Source: JAMIFN01 sp035906235 (GTDB taxonomy: Bacteria > Pseudomonadota > Gammaproteobacteria > Burkholderiales > Burkholderiaceae_C). From it: a stretch of DNA of 6,645 nucleotides. The notes beneath the pieces are model-generated. The model did no database searches. It was given only the letters and a program-made list of their open reading frames with translations, and had not been told where the DNA came from. Below are positions 1-5,756 of this stretch, in pieces (the first letter of the stretch is position 1; the number at the start of each line of letters is the position of its first letter). The stretch is taken from assembly GCA_035906235.1 (NCBI GenBank), contig JAMIFN010000113.1:1-6645 (forward strand), read 5' to 3'. A program made the position numbers and the translations under genes.

Positions 1-222
1 TTTAGCGCTGCGCTCAAGGCCCTCGAAAAAGGCAAGATGACCCAAATGCCCGTTAAGTCATCCTTTGGCTACCACATCATCAAACTCGACGATATTCGCG
101 AAGCACAAAAACCGGCAATTCCTCCTTATGAGCAAGTCAAGGATCGGGTTTCGCAAAATTTGCTGAGCCAAAAAATCCAAGCCTTTGAATCTAGCCTCCG
201 CGAGAAAGCCAGCGTCAAATAG
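1..222 (+). CDS. C-terminal part of a parvulin-type (PpiC/SurA-like) peptidyl-prolyl cis-trans isomerase, 5' truncated by the window
   Basis: Frame 1 is open from the first base to TAG at 220-222, giving 73 residues of a protein whose start lies outside the window. The stretch PVKSSFGYHIIKLDDIRE (encoded at about 49-102) is the hallmark end of a parvulin rotamase domain, where the FGYHII beta strand carries the conserved histidine of the active-site core. It is followed by a lysine/glutamine-rich helix ending in ASVK, the C-terminal helix usual in stand-alone PpiC proteins of Burkholderiales. Family members are typically exported and act as prolyl isomerases/chaperones on outer-membrane and periplasmic proteins; the signal peptide cannot be seen here. 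A terminator follows 24 nt after the stop, so this gene ends its transcription unit and is separate from rpmB. The family is secure; the exact paralogue is not. Confidence 0.9.
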   Translation, partial: FSAALKALEKGKMTQMPVKSSFGYHIIKLDDIREAQKPAIPPYEQVKDRVSQNLLSQKIQAFESSLREKASVK

Positions 223-245
223 ACAGATCCAGCCCGATCGCTGAT

Positions 246-282
246 TGCCCGTCGCGCCCAAAGGCTCTGCGGGCATTTTTTT
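246..282 (+). terminator. Intrinsic terminator of the parvulin gene
   Basis: Arms TGCCCG (246-251) and CGGGCA (270-275) pair perfectly over an 18-nt loop and are followed directly by seven T (276-282). The loop is long, so strength is probably moderate. The structure lies 24 nt beyond the stop codon. Confidence 0.75.
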
Positions 283-301
283 GCCTGCTATAATGCGCGC
301 T
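266..301 (+). promoter_or_regulatory. Extended -10 promoter for rpmB-rpmG
   Basis: A perfect TATAAT at 289-294 is preceded by TGC (286-288), giving the TGn extended -10 motif. The -35 position at 17-bp spacing (266-271, TCTGCG) matches poorly, as often seen when an extended -10 is present. It also coincides with the 3' arm of the upstream terminator. Transcription would begin near 300-302. It is the only good promoter match between the parvulin gene and rpmB. Confidence 0.7.
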
Positions 302-391
302 TCGCTTCGGGCAATAACGAACCAACCCGAGCGAAGCCATAAAAAAAGCCGCGCGGCCATTTTGGGCCACCCAAAGCACTGCGCGAGGTGC
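299..391 (+). promoter_or_regulatory. Structured 5' leader of the rpmBG mRNA
   Basis: The leader from the predicted start near 301 to the rpmB ATG is about 145 nt, long for a small ribosomal protein gene. It opens with a hairpin whose arms 299-311 and 326-337 pair over 12 bp with one bulged T and a 14-nt loop. Further on are a self-complementary GCCGCGCGGC (348-357), a stem GGCC/GGCC (355-358 with 365-368), and TTTGGG-cca-CCCAAA (361-375), which competes with the previous stem. GCAC/GTGC (376-379 with 388-391) follows. Such alternating hairpins resemble autogenous r-protein leaders, but no known class is recognised; the regulatory role is inference. Confidence 0.4.
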
Positions 392-445
392 GAAGTTTCA
401 CAACGGGAATTTCGTGATTATTAACCAGCTAAAGGAGTGCTAATC

Positions 446-679
446 ATGGCACGCGTATGCGAAATAACGGGCAAAGGCCCGATGGTGGGCAACAATGTTT
501 CCCACGCCAACAACAAAACCAAACGCCGCTTCATGCCCAATCTGCAATATCGCCGTTTTTGGATTGAGAGTGAGAACCGCTGGGTGCGCCTGCGCGTGAC
601 TAACGCGGCTTTGCGCCTGATCGACAAAAAAGGCATTGATGCCGTGCTCGCCGATTTGCGCGCACGCGGTCAAGCGTAA
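446..679 (+). CDS. rpmB: 50S ribosomal protein L28
   Basis: The 77-residue product (E. coli L28 has 78) begins MARVCEITGKGPMVGNN and carries the family's conserved segments: TGK near residue 10, NNVSHANNKTKRRF at about 18-31, the PNLQYRRFWIES stretch, and the C-terminal KKGIDAVLADLRARG. It is a basic structural protein of the large subunit, bound to 23S rRNA. Only one cysteine is present, so this is the zinc-free form rather than the CXXC zinc-ribbon paralogue. The start at ATG 446 is chosen because AAAGGAG (431-437) sits 8 nt upstream; an in-frame GTG at 437 overlaps that site and is not a plausible start. rpmG follows after 30 nt with its own ribosome binding site, the usual rpmB-rpmG pair. 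Confidence 0.98.
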   Translation: MARVCEITGKGPMVGNNVSHANNKTKRRFMPNLQYRRFWIESENRWVRLRVTNAALRLIDKKGIDAVLADLRARGQA

Positions 680-709
680 TTTCAGGTTTGCAAAGAAAGG
701 ATAACTATC

Positions 710-880
710 ATGGCATCAAAAGGCGGACGCGAGAAAATCAAACTCGAATCAACAGCTGGTACTGGTCACTTCTACACCACTACCAAAAACAAAAAAACCA
801 TGCCCGAGAAAATCGCGATCATGAAATTTGATCCTAAAGCTCGCAAGCATGTGGAATACAAAGAAACCAAACTGAAGTAA
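710..880 (+). CDS. rpmG: 50S ribosomal protein L33
   Basis: This 56-codon gene encodes MASKGGREKIKLESTAG followed by TGHFYTTTKNKK, the signature of L33, and a basic tail ending KETKLK. E. coli L33 has 55 residues. The protein binds 23S rRNA near the E site of the 50S subunit. All four zinc-ligand cysteines of the CXXC form are absent, so this is the zinc-independent type, matching its rpmB neighbour. AAAGGA (696-701) lies 8 nt before the ATG. It is co-transcribed with rpmB (30-nt gap, no intervening terminator) and a strong terminator follows 17 nt after the stop. Confidence 0.98.
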   Translation: MASKGGREKIKLESTAGTGHFYTTTKNKKTMPEKIAIMKFDPKARKHVEYKETKLK

Positions 881-897
881 TTCAGCCACCGTTTCGC

Positions 898-926
898 AAA
901 AGCCCAGTATTAGACTGGGCTTTTTT
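898..926 (+). terminator. Strong intrinsic terminator of rpmB-rpmG
   Basis: An 11-bp perfect stem, AAAAGCCCAGT (898-908) with ACTGGGCTTTT (914-924), has a 5-nt loop (ATTAG) and ends in six T (921-926). The A-run on the 5' side lets it also act on leftward transcripts that pass the acnB terminator. Confidence 0.92.
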
Positions 927-976
927 GCGTGTTTTCATGGTTTTAAACCTGCCTGAACAGCTCACTTTTTAGATAC

Positions 977-1005
977 AAAAAAGCCCTAGGCGTGAACCTA
1001 GGGCT
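977..1005 (-). terminator. Intrinsic terminator of acnB
   Basis: On the minus strand AGCCCTAGG (1005-997) and CCTAGGGCT (990-982) form a 9-bp perfect stem around a 6-nt loop. The U-tract is the complement of the A-run 977-982. It lies 35 nt after the acnB stop. On the plus strand the stem has no T-run behind it, so it is oriented for acnB and converges with the rpmBG terminator. Confidence 0.9.
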
Positions 1006-1018
1006 GCTTTGGCATCCT

Positions 1019-1034
1019 CTGCCCCAAGGGGCAG
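1019..1034 (-). other. Extra hairpin just after the acnB stop
   Basis: CTGCCCC (1019-1025) and GGGGCAG (1028-1034) are perfectly complementary around AA, giving at least a 6-bp GC-rich stem with a tight loop, 5 nt after the acnB stop codon. No T-run follows it, so it is not a terminator by itself. Together with the terminator it makes a two-hairpin 3' end, which may protect the message from 3' exonucleases (inference). Confidence 0.5.
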
Positions 1035-1039
1035 CGCAG

Positions 1040-3637
1040 TTAAAGCTTCACCGCCTCTGCCTTAGCGTCGAACGCAGGCATTTCGTTGAAGTTCATATAG
1101 CGGTAAATGGTGCTGCTGTCTTGGTTAATCACCCCCATATCGGCCAAGTATTCGGCCTTCGTAGGGATGCGCCCCAAACGCGAGCAAATGGCCGACAACT
1201 CGGCGCTGCCCAAATACACATTGGTGTTTTTGCCCAACCGGTTGGGGAAGTTGCGGGTAGAGGTGGACATCACCGTTGCGCCTTCGCGCACCTGCGCTTG
1301 GTTGCCCATGCACAGCGAGCAACCTGGCATTTCGGTGCGTGCGCCAGCGGTGCCAAACACGCCGTAATGGCCTTCTTCGGTCAGCTGCTGCTGATCCATT
1401 TTGGTCGGCGGCGCAATCCACAGCTTGACGGGAATGTCGCGTTTGCCTTCGAGCAGCTTAGACGCAGCGCGGAAGTGGCCGATATTGGTCATGCAAGAGC
1501 CAATAAACACTTCGTCAATTTTGGCGCCCGCCACATCAGACAGGGTTTTGGCGTCGTCTGGGTCGTTGGGGCAGCAAACAATAGGCTCGGTTATGTCGGC
1601 CAAATCGATCTCGATCACGGCAGCGTATTCAGCGTCAGCATCAGCCTTCATCAGCTTGGGCGCTTGCAGCCATTTTTCCATTTCTTTGATGCGACGCCCC
1701 AGGGTGCGGGCATCGGCGTAGCCATCGGCAATCATGTTTTTCAAGAGCACGATATTGGACTTGAGGTATTCGACCACGGGGTCGGTGTTCAAAGCCACGG
1801 TGCAGCCTGCGGCTGAGCGTTCGGCCGAAGCATCAGCCAATTCAAAGGCTTGCTCGATTTTCAGATCAGGCAGGCCTTCAATTTCCAGAATGCGGCCCGA
1901 GAAAATATTGATCTTGCCCGCTTTGGCCACGGTCAGCAGGCCTTGCTTGATGGCGTAGAGCGGAATGGCGTGCACCAAATCGCGCAGGGTCACACCAGCT
2001 TGCATCTGGCCTTTAAAGCGTACCAACACGCTCTCGGGCATATCCAGCGGCATCACGCCAGTAGCGGCGGCAAAGGCCACCAAGCCAGAACCTGCTGGGA
2101 AGCTGATACCGATGGGAAAGCGCGTATGGCTATCGCCGCCCGTGCCCACGGTGTCGGGCATGAGCATGCGGTTGAGCCAGCTGTGGATGATGCCGTCGCC
2201 TGGGCGCAGCGCCACGCCGCCACGGGTGGAGATGAAGTCGGGCAACTCGTGGTGGGTTTTCACATCCACGGGTTTGGGGTAAGCGGCTGTGTGGCAGAAA
2301 GACTGCATCACCAAATCGGCGCTAAAGCCCAGGCAGGCCAAGTCTTTCAACTCGTCACGCGTCATGGGGCCGGTGGTGTCTTGGCTGCCGACCGAAGCCA
2401 TGCGCGGCTCGCAATAAGTGCCTGGGCGGATACCCTTGCCTTCGGCCAAGCCGCAGGCCTTGCCCACCATTTTTTGCGCCAGGGTAAAGCCTTTGCCTGA
2501 ATCGGCAGGCGCTTGCGGCAGGCGGAACAGGGTAGATGGCGGCAGACCCAGGGCTTCACGCGCCTTGGTGGTCAGGCCACGGCCAATGATGAGGGGGATG
2601 CGGCCACCGGCGCGCACTTCGTCAAACAGCACTTCGCTTTTGACTTCAAACTCGGCAATCACGGCGCCGCTTTTCAGGGCTTTGCCTTCGTAGGGGCGCA
2701 GCTCGATCACATCGCCCATATTCATCTGGCTGACATCCAGCTCGATCGGCAGAGCGCCTGAGTCTTCCATGGTGTTGTAGAAAATGGGGGCGATTTTGCC
2801 GCCCAAGGTCACGCCACCGAATTTTTTATTCGGGATGAAGGGGACATCTTCACCCGTCCACCACAGCACGCTATTGGTGGCCGATTTGCGGCTAGAGCCC
2901 GTACCCACCACATCGCCCACATAGGCTACGGTGTGGCCTTTGGCAGCCAAGTCTTGCAGCATTTGAATGGGGCCGCGTTTGCCGTCTTCTTCAGGCTTGA
3001 AGTCAGCATCGGCACGGGTGTTTTTCAACATTGCCAGCGCGTGCAGCGGGATATCGGGGCGGCTCCAGGCATCGGGCGCAGGCGACAAATCGTCGGTATT
3101 GGTTTCGCCTGGCACTTTGAACACCGTCAGCGTGATGCTTTGCGCCACTTCGGGGCGGGCGGTAAACCACTCGGCATCAGCCCAGCTTTGCAGCACGGCT
3201 TTGGCATGGGCATTGCCTTTGTCGGCCTTTTCTTTCACATCGTGGAATTGGTCAAACATCAGCAGGGTGTGTTTGAGCGCATCGGCGGCTTCGCCCGCAA
3301 TCGCCGCATCGGCGTCATCGAGCAAATCCACCAAGGGTGAGAGGTTGTAGCCGCCCAGCATGGTGCCCAGCAGTTTGGTCGCCAGTTTACGGTCGATCAG
3401 GCTGCATTTTTCTTTGCCCAGCGCCACAGCCGCCAGATAAGAGGCTTTGACTTTGGCCGCATCATCCACACCAGCGGGCACGCGCTGGCTAATCAACTCC
3501 AGCAAAAATTCGCCTTCGCCAGCGGGCGGATTTTTCAGCAATTCAATGACATCGGCAGTTTGCTGCGCGGTCAGCGGCAGGGGCGCAATGCCCAATTGGG
3601 CGCGTTCGGCCACATGGCTGCGGTAGGCTTGTAACAT
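1040..3637 (-). CDS. acnB: Aconitate hydratase B (bifunctional aconitase / 2-methylisocitrate dehydratase)
   Basis: The 865-residue product has the same length as E. coli AcnB and is collinear with it. It interconverts citrate and isocitrate through cis-aconitate in the cytosolic TCA cycle; AcnB enzymes can also hydrate 2-methyl-cis-aconitate. Domain order is the AcnB order: N-terminal HEAT-like helical domain (about 1-160, from MLQAYRSHVAERA), then the swivel domain with SRPDIPLHALAMLKN (from 192) and GTGSSRKSATN (245-255), then the catalytic core with SVGSQDTTGPMTRDELK and GGDSHTRFPIGISF. The three [4Fe-4S] cysteines are C715 (GSCMTNIGH), C773 and C776 (PGCSLCMGN); substrate arginines are R193, R795 and R800. 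AGGAG (3648-3644) lies 6 nt before the ATG. It starts 43 nt after the exported-protein gene and ends at its own terminator. The E. coli protein is also an iron-responsive mRNA binder; whether that holds here is unknown. No frameshift is seen. Confidence 0.99.
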   Translation of the reverse strand: MLQAYRSHVAERAQLGIAPLPLTAQQTADVIELLKNPPAGEGEFLLELISQRVPAGVDDAAKVKASYLAAVALGKEKCSLIDRKLATKLLGTMLGGYNLSPLVDLLDDADAAIAGEAADALKHTLLMFDQFHDVKEKADKGNAHAKAVLQSWADAEWFTARPEVAQSITLTVFKVPGETNTDDLSPAPDAWSRPDIPLHALAMLKNTRADADFKPEEDGKRGPIQMLQDLAAKGHTVAYVGDVVGTGSSRKSATNSVLWWTGEDVPFIPNKKFGGVTLGGKIAPIFYNTMEDSGALPIELDVSQMNMGDVIELRPYEGKALKSGAVIAEFEVKSEVLFDEVRAGGRIPLIIGRGLTTKAREALGLPPSTLFRLPQAPADSGKGFTLAQKMVGKACGLAEGKGIRPGTYCEPRMASVGSQDTTGPMTRDELKDLACLGFSADLVMQSFCHTAAYPKPVDVKTHHELPDFISTRGGVALRPGDGIIHSWLNRMLMPDTVGTGGDSHTRFPIGISFPAGSGLVAFAAATGVMPLDMPESVLVRFKGQMQAGVTLRDLVHAIPLYAIKQGLLTVAKAGKINIFSGRILEIEGLPDLKIEQAFELADASAERSAAGCTVALNTDPVVEYLKSNIVLLKNMIADGYADARTLGRRIKEMEKWLQAPKLMKADADAEYAAVIEIDLADITEPIVCCPNDPDDAKTLSDVAGAKIDEVFIGSCMTNIGHFRAASKLLEGKRDIPVKLWIAPPTKMDQQQLTEEGHYGVFGTAGARTEMPGCSLCMGNQAQVREGATVMSTSTRNFPNRLGKNTNVYLGSAELSAICSRLGRIPTKAEYLADMGVINQDSSTIYRYMNFNEMPAFDAKAEAVKL

Positions 3638-3673
3638 CGTCTTCTCCTAAGGTTTTATCAAGATAGGGTGAGT

Positions 3674-3704
3674 AAAAAAATTATTGGCCGCCCATGATGG
3701 CGGC
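3674..3704 (-). terminator. Weak terminator-like hairpin at the end of the exported-protein gene, before acnB
   Basis: On the minus strand GCCGCC (3704-3699) and GGCGGC (3692-3687) form a 6-bp all-GC stem with a 6-nt loop, inside the last codons of the exported-protein gene. Six nt (CAATAA, including the stop) separate it from seven T (complement of the A-run 3674-3680). The gap to the T-run is longer than in standard terminators, so it may only attenuate, or may be chance in GC-rich code. Confidence 0.35.
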
Positions 3705-4466
3705 GGCTTCTTGTTCTGTGCGCCTGCTGGGCAACTCGGACACAACAGCGGGCGGCACCTCAACCAAGCGCAGCACCGGCATGGCGCTATTTTTGGCATC
3801 TTTCTCAGCAGCAGTTGCCGCAGGTGCCGCAGCGGCTACAGCTGGCGCAGAGGGTTGAGCCTTGCCGCTATCAAACAGCGAGGGGCTAGGGTTGCGCAGC
3901 ATTTCGGCGGCTATCACTTTTTGGCTTTCGCTCATGCAGCCATCGGCCAAGCGGCGGCTTTGTTTCGGCGCAATCAACATCGATTTATTCGCTAACTGCA
4001 GCCAGACAATGCCGCCAGCATTGCTTTCCAAACGCACCGCGCCCGTGATGCTGACGCGCGGGCTCACGCGGTAATGCTGGCCGCGATTGGTCAACAAAAA
4101 ATACCCGGGCTTGCCGCTTTGCGCAGTCAGCGTAACCGCGCCGCCTTCATCACAGGCAAAAGTTCCTTCATCGACCCATTTGGCAAATTTTTGTTCTTGT
4201 TCGTTCAGCTCGCGATCCGTCGCGCTAGCCTCGGCCGCGTCTTGTGCGCTTTGCGACATGGGGACGGGGATGCGCGCTTTCGATTTAGGGGTTTTCGCTT
4301 TGCTGCTTTTGGTGCTACTTTTGGTGCTGCTGGCAGCTGGCTTGGCCGACTTTTTCGTCGTGTTGCTGGCCCAAGCCGTGCTCGTGCCGAGGGCAAGCAC
4401 AGCACAAAGCAAAACGCTCAGCGAGGCGCGCAAGGGGGTGTTGCTGGCAATACGGGCAATATGCAT
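3681..4466 (-). CDS. Exported protein of uncertain function with a possible MliC-like (lysozyme inhibitor) domain
   Basis: The product has 261 residues. It begins with a signal peptide: basic start (MHIARIAS), hydrophobic core (about 15-27), and a likely cut after TSTAWA (33), so it should be periplasmic. Residues 36-66 are a lysine/serine/alanine-rich tract made partly of SSTK repeats, with a matching 12-bp tandem repeat in the DNA near 4305-4330. A compact domain of about 73 residues follows, bounded by C105 (FACDEGG) and C177 (ADGC), with TGAVR (141-145) and a W155. Two terminal cysteines, a DE after the first, a central GA and a tryptophan recall the MliC family of lysozyme inhibitors; the usual SG...Y and FW.KG motifs are only partly kept, so the match is tentative. 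An Ala/Pro-rich linker (205-221) and a charged tail ending EAAAIMGGQ close it. ATG 4466 is the start because AGGAG (4479-4475) lies 8 nt upstream; an in-frame GTG at 4475 overlaps that site. It is probably co-transcribed with acnB. Confidence 0.8.
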   Translation of the reverse strand: MHIARIASNTPLRASLSVLLCAVLALGTSTAWASNTTKKSAKPAASSTKSSTKSSKAKTPKSKARIPVPMSQSAQDAAEASATDRELNEQEQKFAKWVDEGTFACDEGGAVTLTAQSGKPGYFLLTNRGQHYRVSPRVSITGAVRLESNAGGIVWLQLANKSMLIAPKQSRRLADGCMSESQKVIAAEMLRNPSPSLFDSGKAQPSAPAVAAAAPAATAAEKDAKNSAMPVLRLVEVPPAVVSELPSRRTEQEAAAIMGGQ

Positions 4467-4491
4467 AAAAGACACTCCTAAAAATCAACAC

Positions 4492-4536
4492 TAAGGGCAA
4501 AAACCCAGCCTCAGCCAAGGGTGGCGATAGCCCTTA
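4492..4536 (-). promoter_or_regulatory. Nested inverted repeat in the leader of the exported-protein gene / acnB unit
   Basis: TAAGGGC (4492-4498) and GCCCTTA (4530-4536) are perfect 7-nt complements enclosing a shorter pair, ACCC (4503-4506) and GGGT (4519-4522). The outer arm ends 13 nt from the AGGAG ribosome binding site. It could fold in the leader RNA or be an operator half-site pair; neither is proven. Confidence 0.3.
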
Positions 4537-4674
4537 ATTTTCGCACCTTTTGCTAGCAAACACGCTGCACAAACTGAAAACTGGCACAAGCCGCTGCGAA
4601 GCTTGCGAAAAAATGCCTATTCACTATGTTTTCGATAGCTACTCAGGCAGCTTATACGCTGCAAATTCTGCAAA
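4537..4674. other. Gene-free spacer between the CitE-like gene and the exported-protein gene
   Basis: No coding frame with a start and ribosome binding site is seen. On the minus strand TATAAG (4656-4651) is the best -10-like hexamer, but no good -35 lies 16-18 bp before it. That hexamer sits in a small hairpin GCAGC-ttatac-GCTGC (4647-4662). No intrinsic terminator is visible after the CitE-like stop, so read-through into the exported-protein gene and acnB is possible. The string GATAGCTACT (4634-4643) resembles the edge of an interspersed intergenic repeat that I recall from Comamonadaceae genomes; this is a recollection, not a match that can be shown here. Confidence 0.4.
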
Positions 4675-5676
4675 TCATTTAAAAAATTGACGCGCCGTTT
4701 CTGGCAAAACCAAGCCCGTGTTATAGGCTTTTTCCAGCACCTGCCAGTAATAGCGGTAGCTGGCGCGGTCGTGCAAAGTGCCTGCATAGCTAATCGGCCC
4801 CCAGTCAGCCGCCTGCGCCGCTAGGGTGATGGCGGCGGCTTTGGCCACTTCATCGGCCTGCGGCTGCAGCGCCGCAATAATGGGGCGCACCTGCGCCGGG
4901 TGGATAGACCACATACGGGTATAGCCCAGCTCGCGGCTGGCTTTGCTGGCGGCGGCTTGTAGCGCGGCCGCGTCTTTAAACTCAGTCACCACGCAATGGC
5001 TGGGCACTTTGCCAAAGGCATGGCAAGCAGCGGCAATTTCTAGCTTGGCGCGCAGCACCAGCGGGTGCGTGAATTGACCTTGGGCGCTCATGGCCTCATC
5101 AGGAATAGCGCCGTTATGGCTGCTGACAAAATCCATCAAGCCAAAGCTGATCGATTGCAGGCGCGGGTGCGCGGCAATCTCAAAAGCGTTTTTTACCCCC
5201 AATGAGGATTCCACCAACACATGCAGAGGCAGACTTTTGCCGCCTGCGGCATCAACCAAATCCACGGCTTTTTGCAAATCGGCCAGGCTATCTACCTTAG
5301 GAATCATCAGGTGACACAGCTTATCGCCCACGGCGCTAACGATGCTGCGGATATCGGCGGCGAAGCTGGGATGATCGACCGCATGCACACGCACGGCAAC
5401 CCGGCGCTGCACGCCAGCGACCTGCCAATCCAGCGCATGCAGCATGCCGACGACCAAGGCGGCGTGCTCGGCCTCTTGCCCCACGGGGGCACCGTCCTCG
5501 CAGTCCATGGTCACATCCATGACGCAGGCGCCCAATTCGCGCATCAAATCGGCCTGCAATTGCAGGGATTTCGCCATGCGCTCGGGCACGCCGCTGTAAT
5601 GGTCGACAACAGGTAAAACGCTGCCAGCGCCTTGCGCGTCGAGCAAAATAGTACGGGGGGAGAGAAGATTCGTCAT
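4675..5676 (-). CDS. HpcH/HpaI aldolase / citrate lyase family protein (CitE-like CoA-ester lyase)
   Basis: The 333-residue product is a TIM-barrel enzyme of the CitE-like branch. Visible motifs are DCEDGA (58-63, the family's D.EDG box), RVH (96-98, the substrate arginine strand), PKV (126-128), the VES glutamate E156 and the FGLMDF aspartate D182 (the usual Mg2+ ligands), and MWSIHPAQV (255-263). Members cleave or form C-C bonds in CoA esters such as malyl-CoA or citramalyl-CoA; the substrate here cannot be told. It is longer than a citrate lyase beta subunit, and no citD or citF is nearby, so the citrate lyase complex role is unlikely. The C-terminal LHDRASYRYYW tail is typical of a subgroup I recall near TCA genes in Burkholderiales. 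ATG 5676 is preferred over an in-frame GTG at 5694: neither has a Shine-Dalgarno site, but the GTG lies upstream of the likely -10 box. It diverges from rpiA. Confidence 0.88.
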   Translation of the reverse strand: MTNLLSPRTILLDAQGAGSVLPVVDHYSGVPERMAKSLQLQADLMRELGACVMDVTMDCEDGAPVGQEAEHAALVVGMLHALDWQVAGVQRRVAVRVHAVDHPSFAADIRSIVSAVGDKLCHLMIPKVDSLADLQKAVDLVDAAGGKSLPLHVLVESSLGVKNAFEIAAHPRLQSISFGLMDFVSSHNGAIPDEAMSAQGQFTHPLVLRAKLEIAAACHAFGKVPSHCVVTEFKDAAALQAAASKASRELGYTRMWSIHPAQVRPIIAALQPQADEVAKAAAITLAAQAADWGPISYAGTLHDRASYRYYWQVLEKAYNTGLVLPETARQFFK

Positions 5677-5685
5677 AGCAGGACT

Positions 5686-5691
5686 ATTGTC
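5686..5691 (-). promoter_or_regulatory. Candidate -10 box of the CitE-like gene (leaderless transcript)
   Basis: Minus-strand GACAAT (5691-5686) ends 9 nt before the ATG at 5676, which would put the transcription start at or within a few nt of the start codon. No Shine-Dalgarno sequence precedes that ATG, as expected for a leaderless message. The -35 region (about 5708-5714) is weak. Confidence 0.4.
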
Positions 5692-5719
5692 CACGCAAAA
5701 CGCAGCATGACCTGACTCA

Positions 5720-5748
5720 TTTCACCCCCATCCTCCTCGCCTTAAAAT
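5720..5748 (+). promoter_or_regulatory. Promoter of rpiA, giving a leaderless or near-leaderless mRNA
   Basis: TAAAAT (5743-5748) is a good -10 box with TTTCAC (5720-5725) as a weak -35 at 17-bp spacing. The -10 ends 8 nt before the rpiA ATG, so the start would fall at 5755-5757. The sequence in front of the ATG (TCCCAGCCC) has no Shine-Dalgarno site. The imperfect palindrome ATGA-cctgac-TCAT (5707-5720) lies between the two divergent promoters and is a possible operator. Confidence 0.55.
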
Positions 5749-5756
5749 CCCAGCCC

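Noticed and set aside
437..445. Upstream in-frame GTG start for rpmB
   Set aside because: It overlaps the AAAGGAG ribosome binding site, and L28 proteins begin at the M(A/S)RVC residues encoded from 446.
992..1816. Long plus-strand open frame of 274 codons opposite acnB
   Set aside because: It is a shadow of the GC-rich acnB code on the other strand; its translation is His/Arg/Ala-rich with no recognisable domain, and acnB is unambiguous. The same holds for the other plus-strand frames between 1107 and 3350.
3681..4466. TonB-like or histone-like protein because of the Lys/Ala/Ser-rich tract
   Set aside because: A cleavable signal peptide precedes the tract, a cysteine-flanked globular domain follows it, and no TonB C-terminal motif is present.
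4467..4475. Upstream GTG start for the exported protein
   Set aside because: It overlaps the AGGAG site that is correctly spaced for ATG 4466.
4675..5676. Genuine citrate lyase beta subunit (citE) of a CitDEF complex
   Set aside because: No acyl-carrier (citD), alpha-subunit (citF) or citC/citX/citG gene is near, and the protein is longer and of the stand-alone CitE-like type.
5677..5694. GTG start adding six residues to the CitE-like protein
   Set aside because: The extension would lie across the likely -10 box and has no ribosome binding site; family N-termini fit the ATG at 5676.
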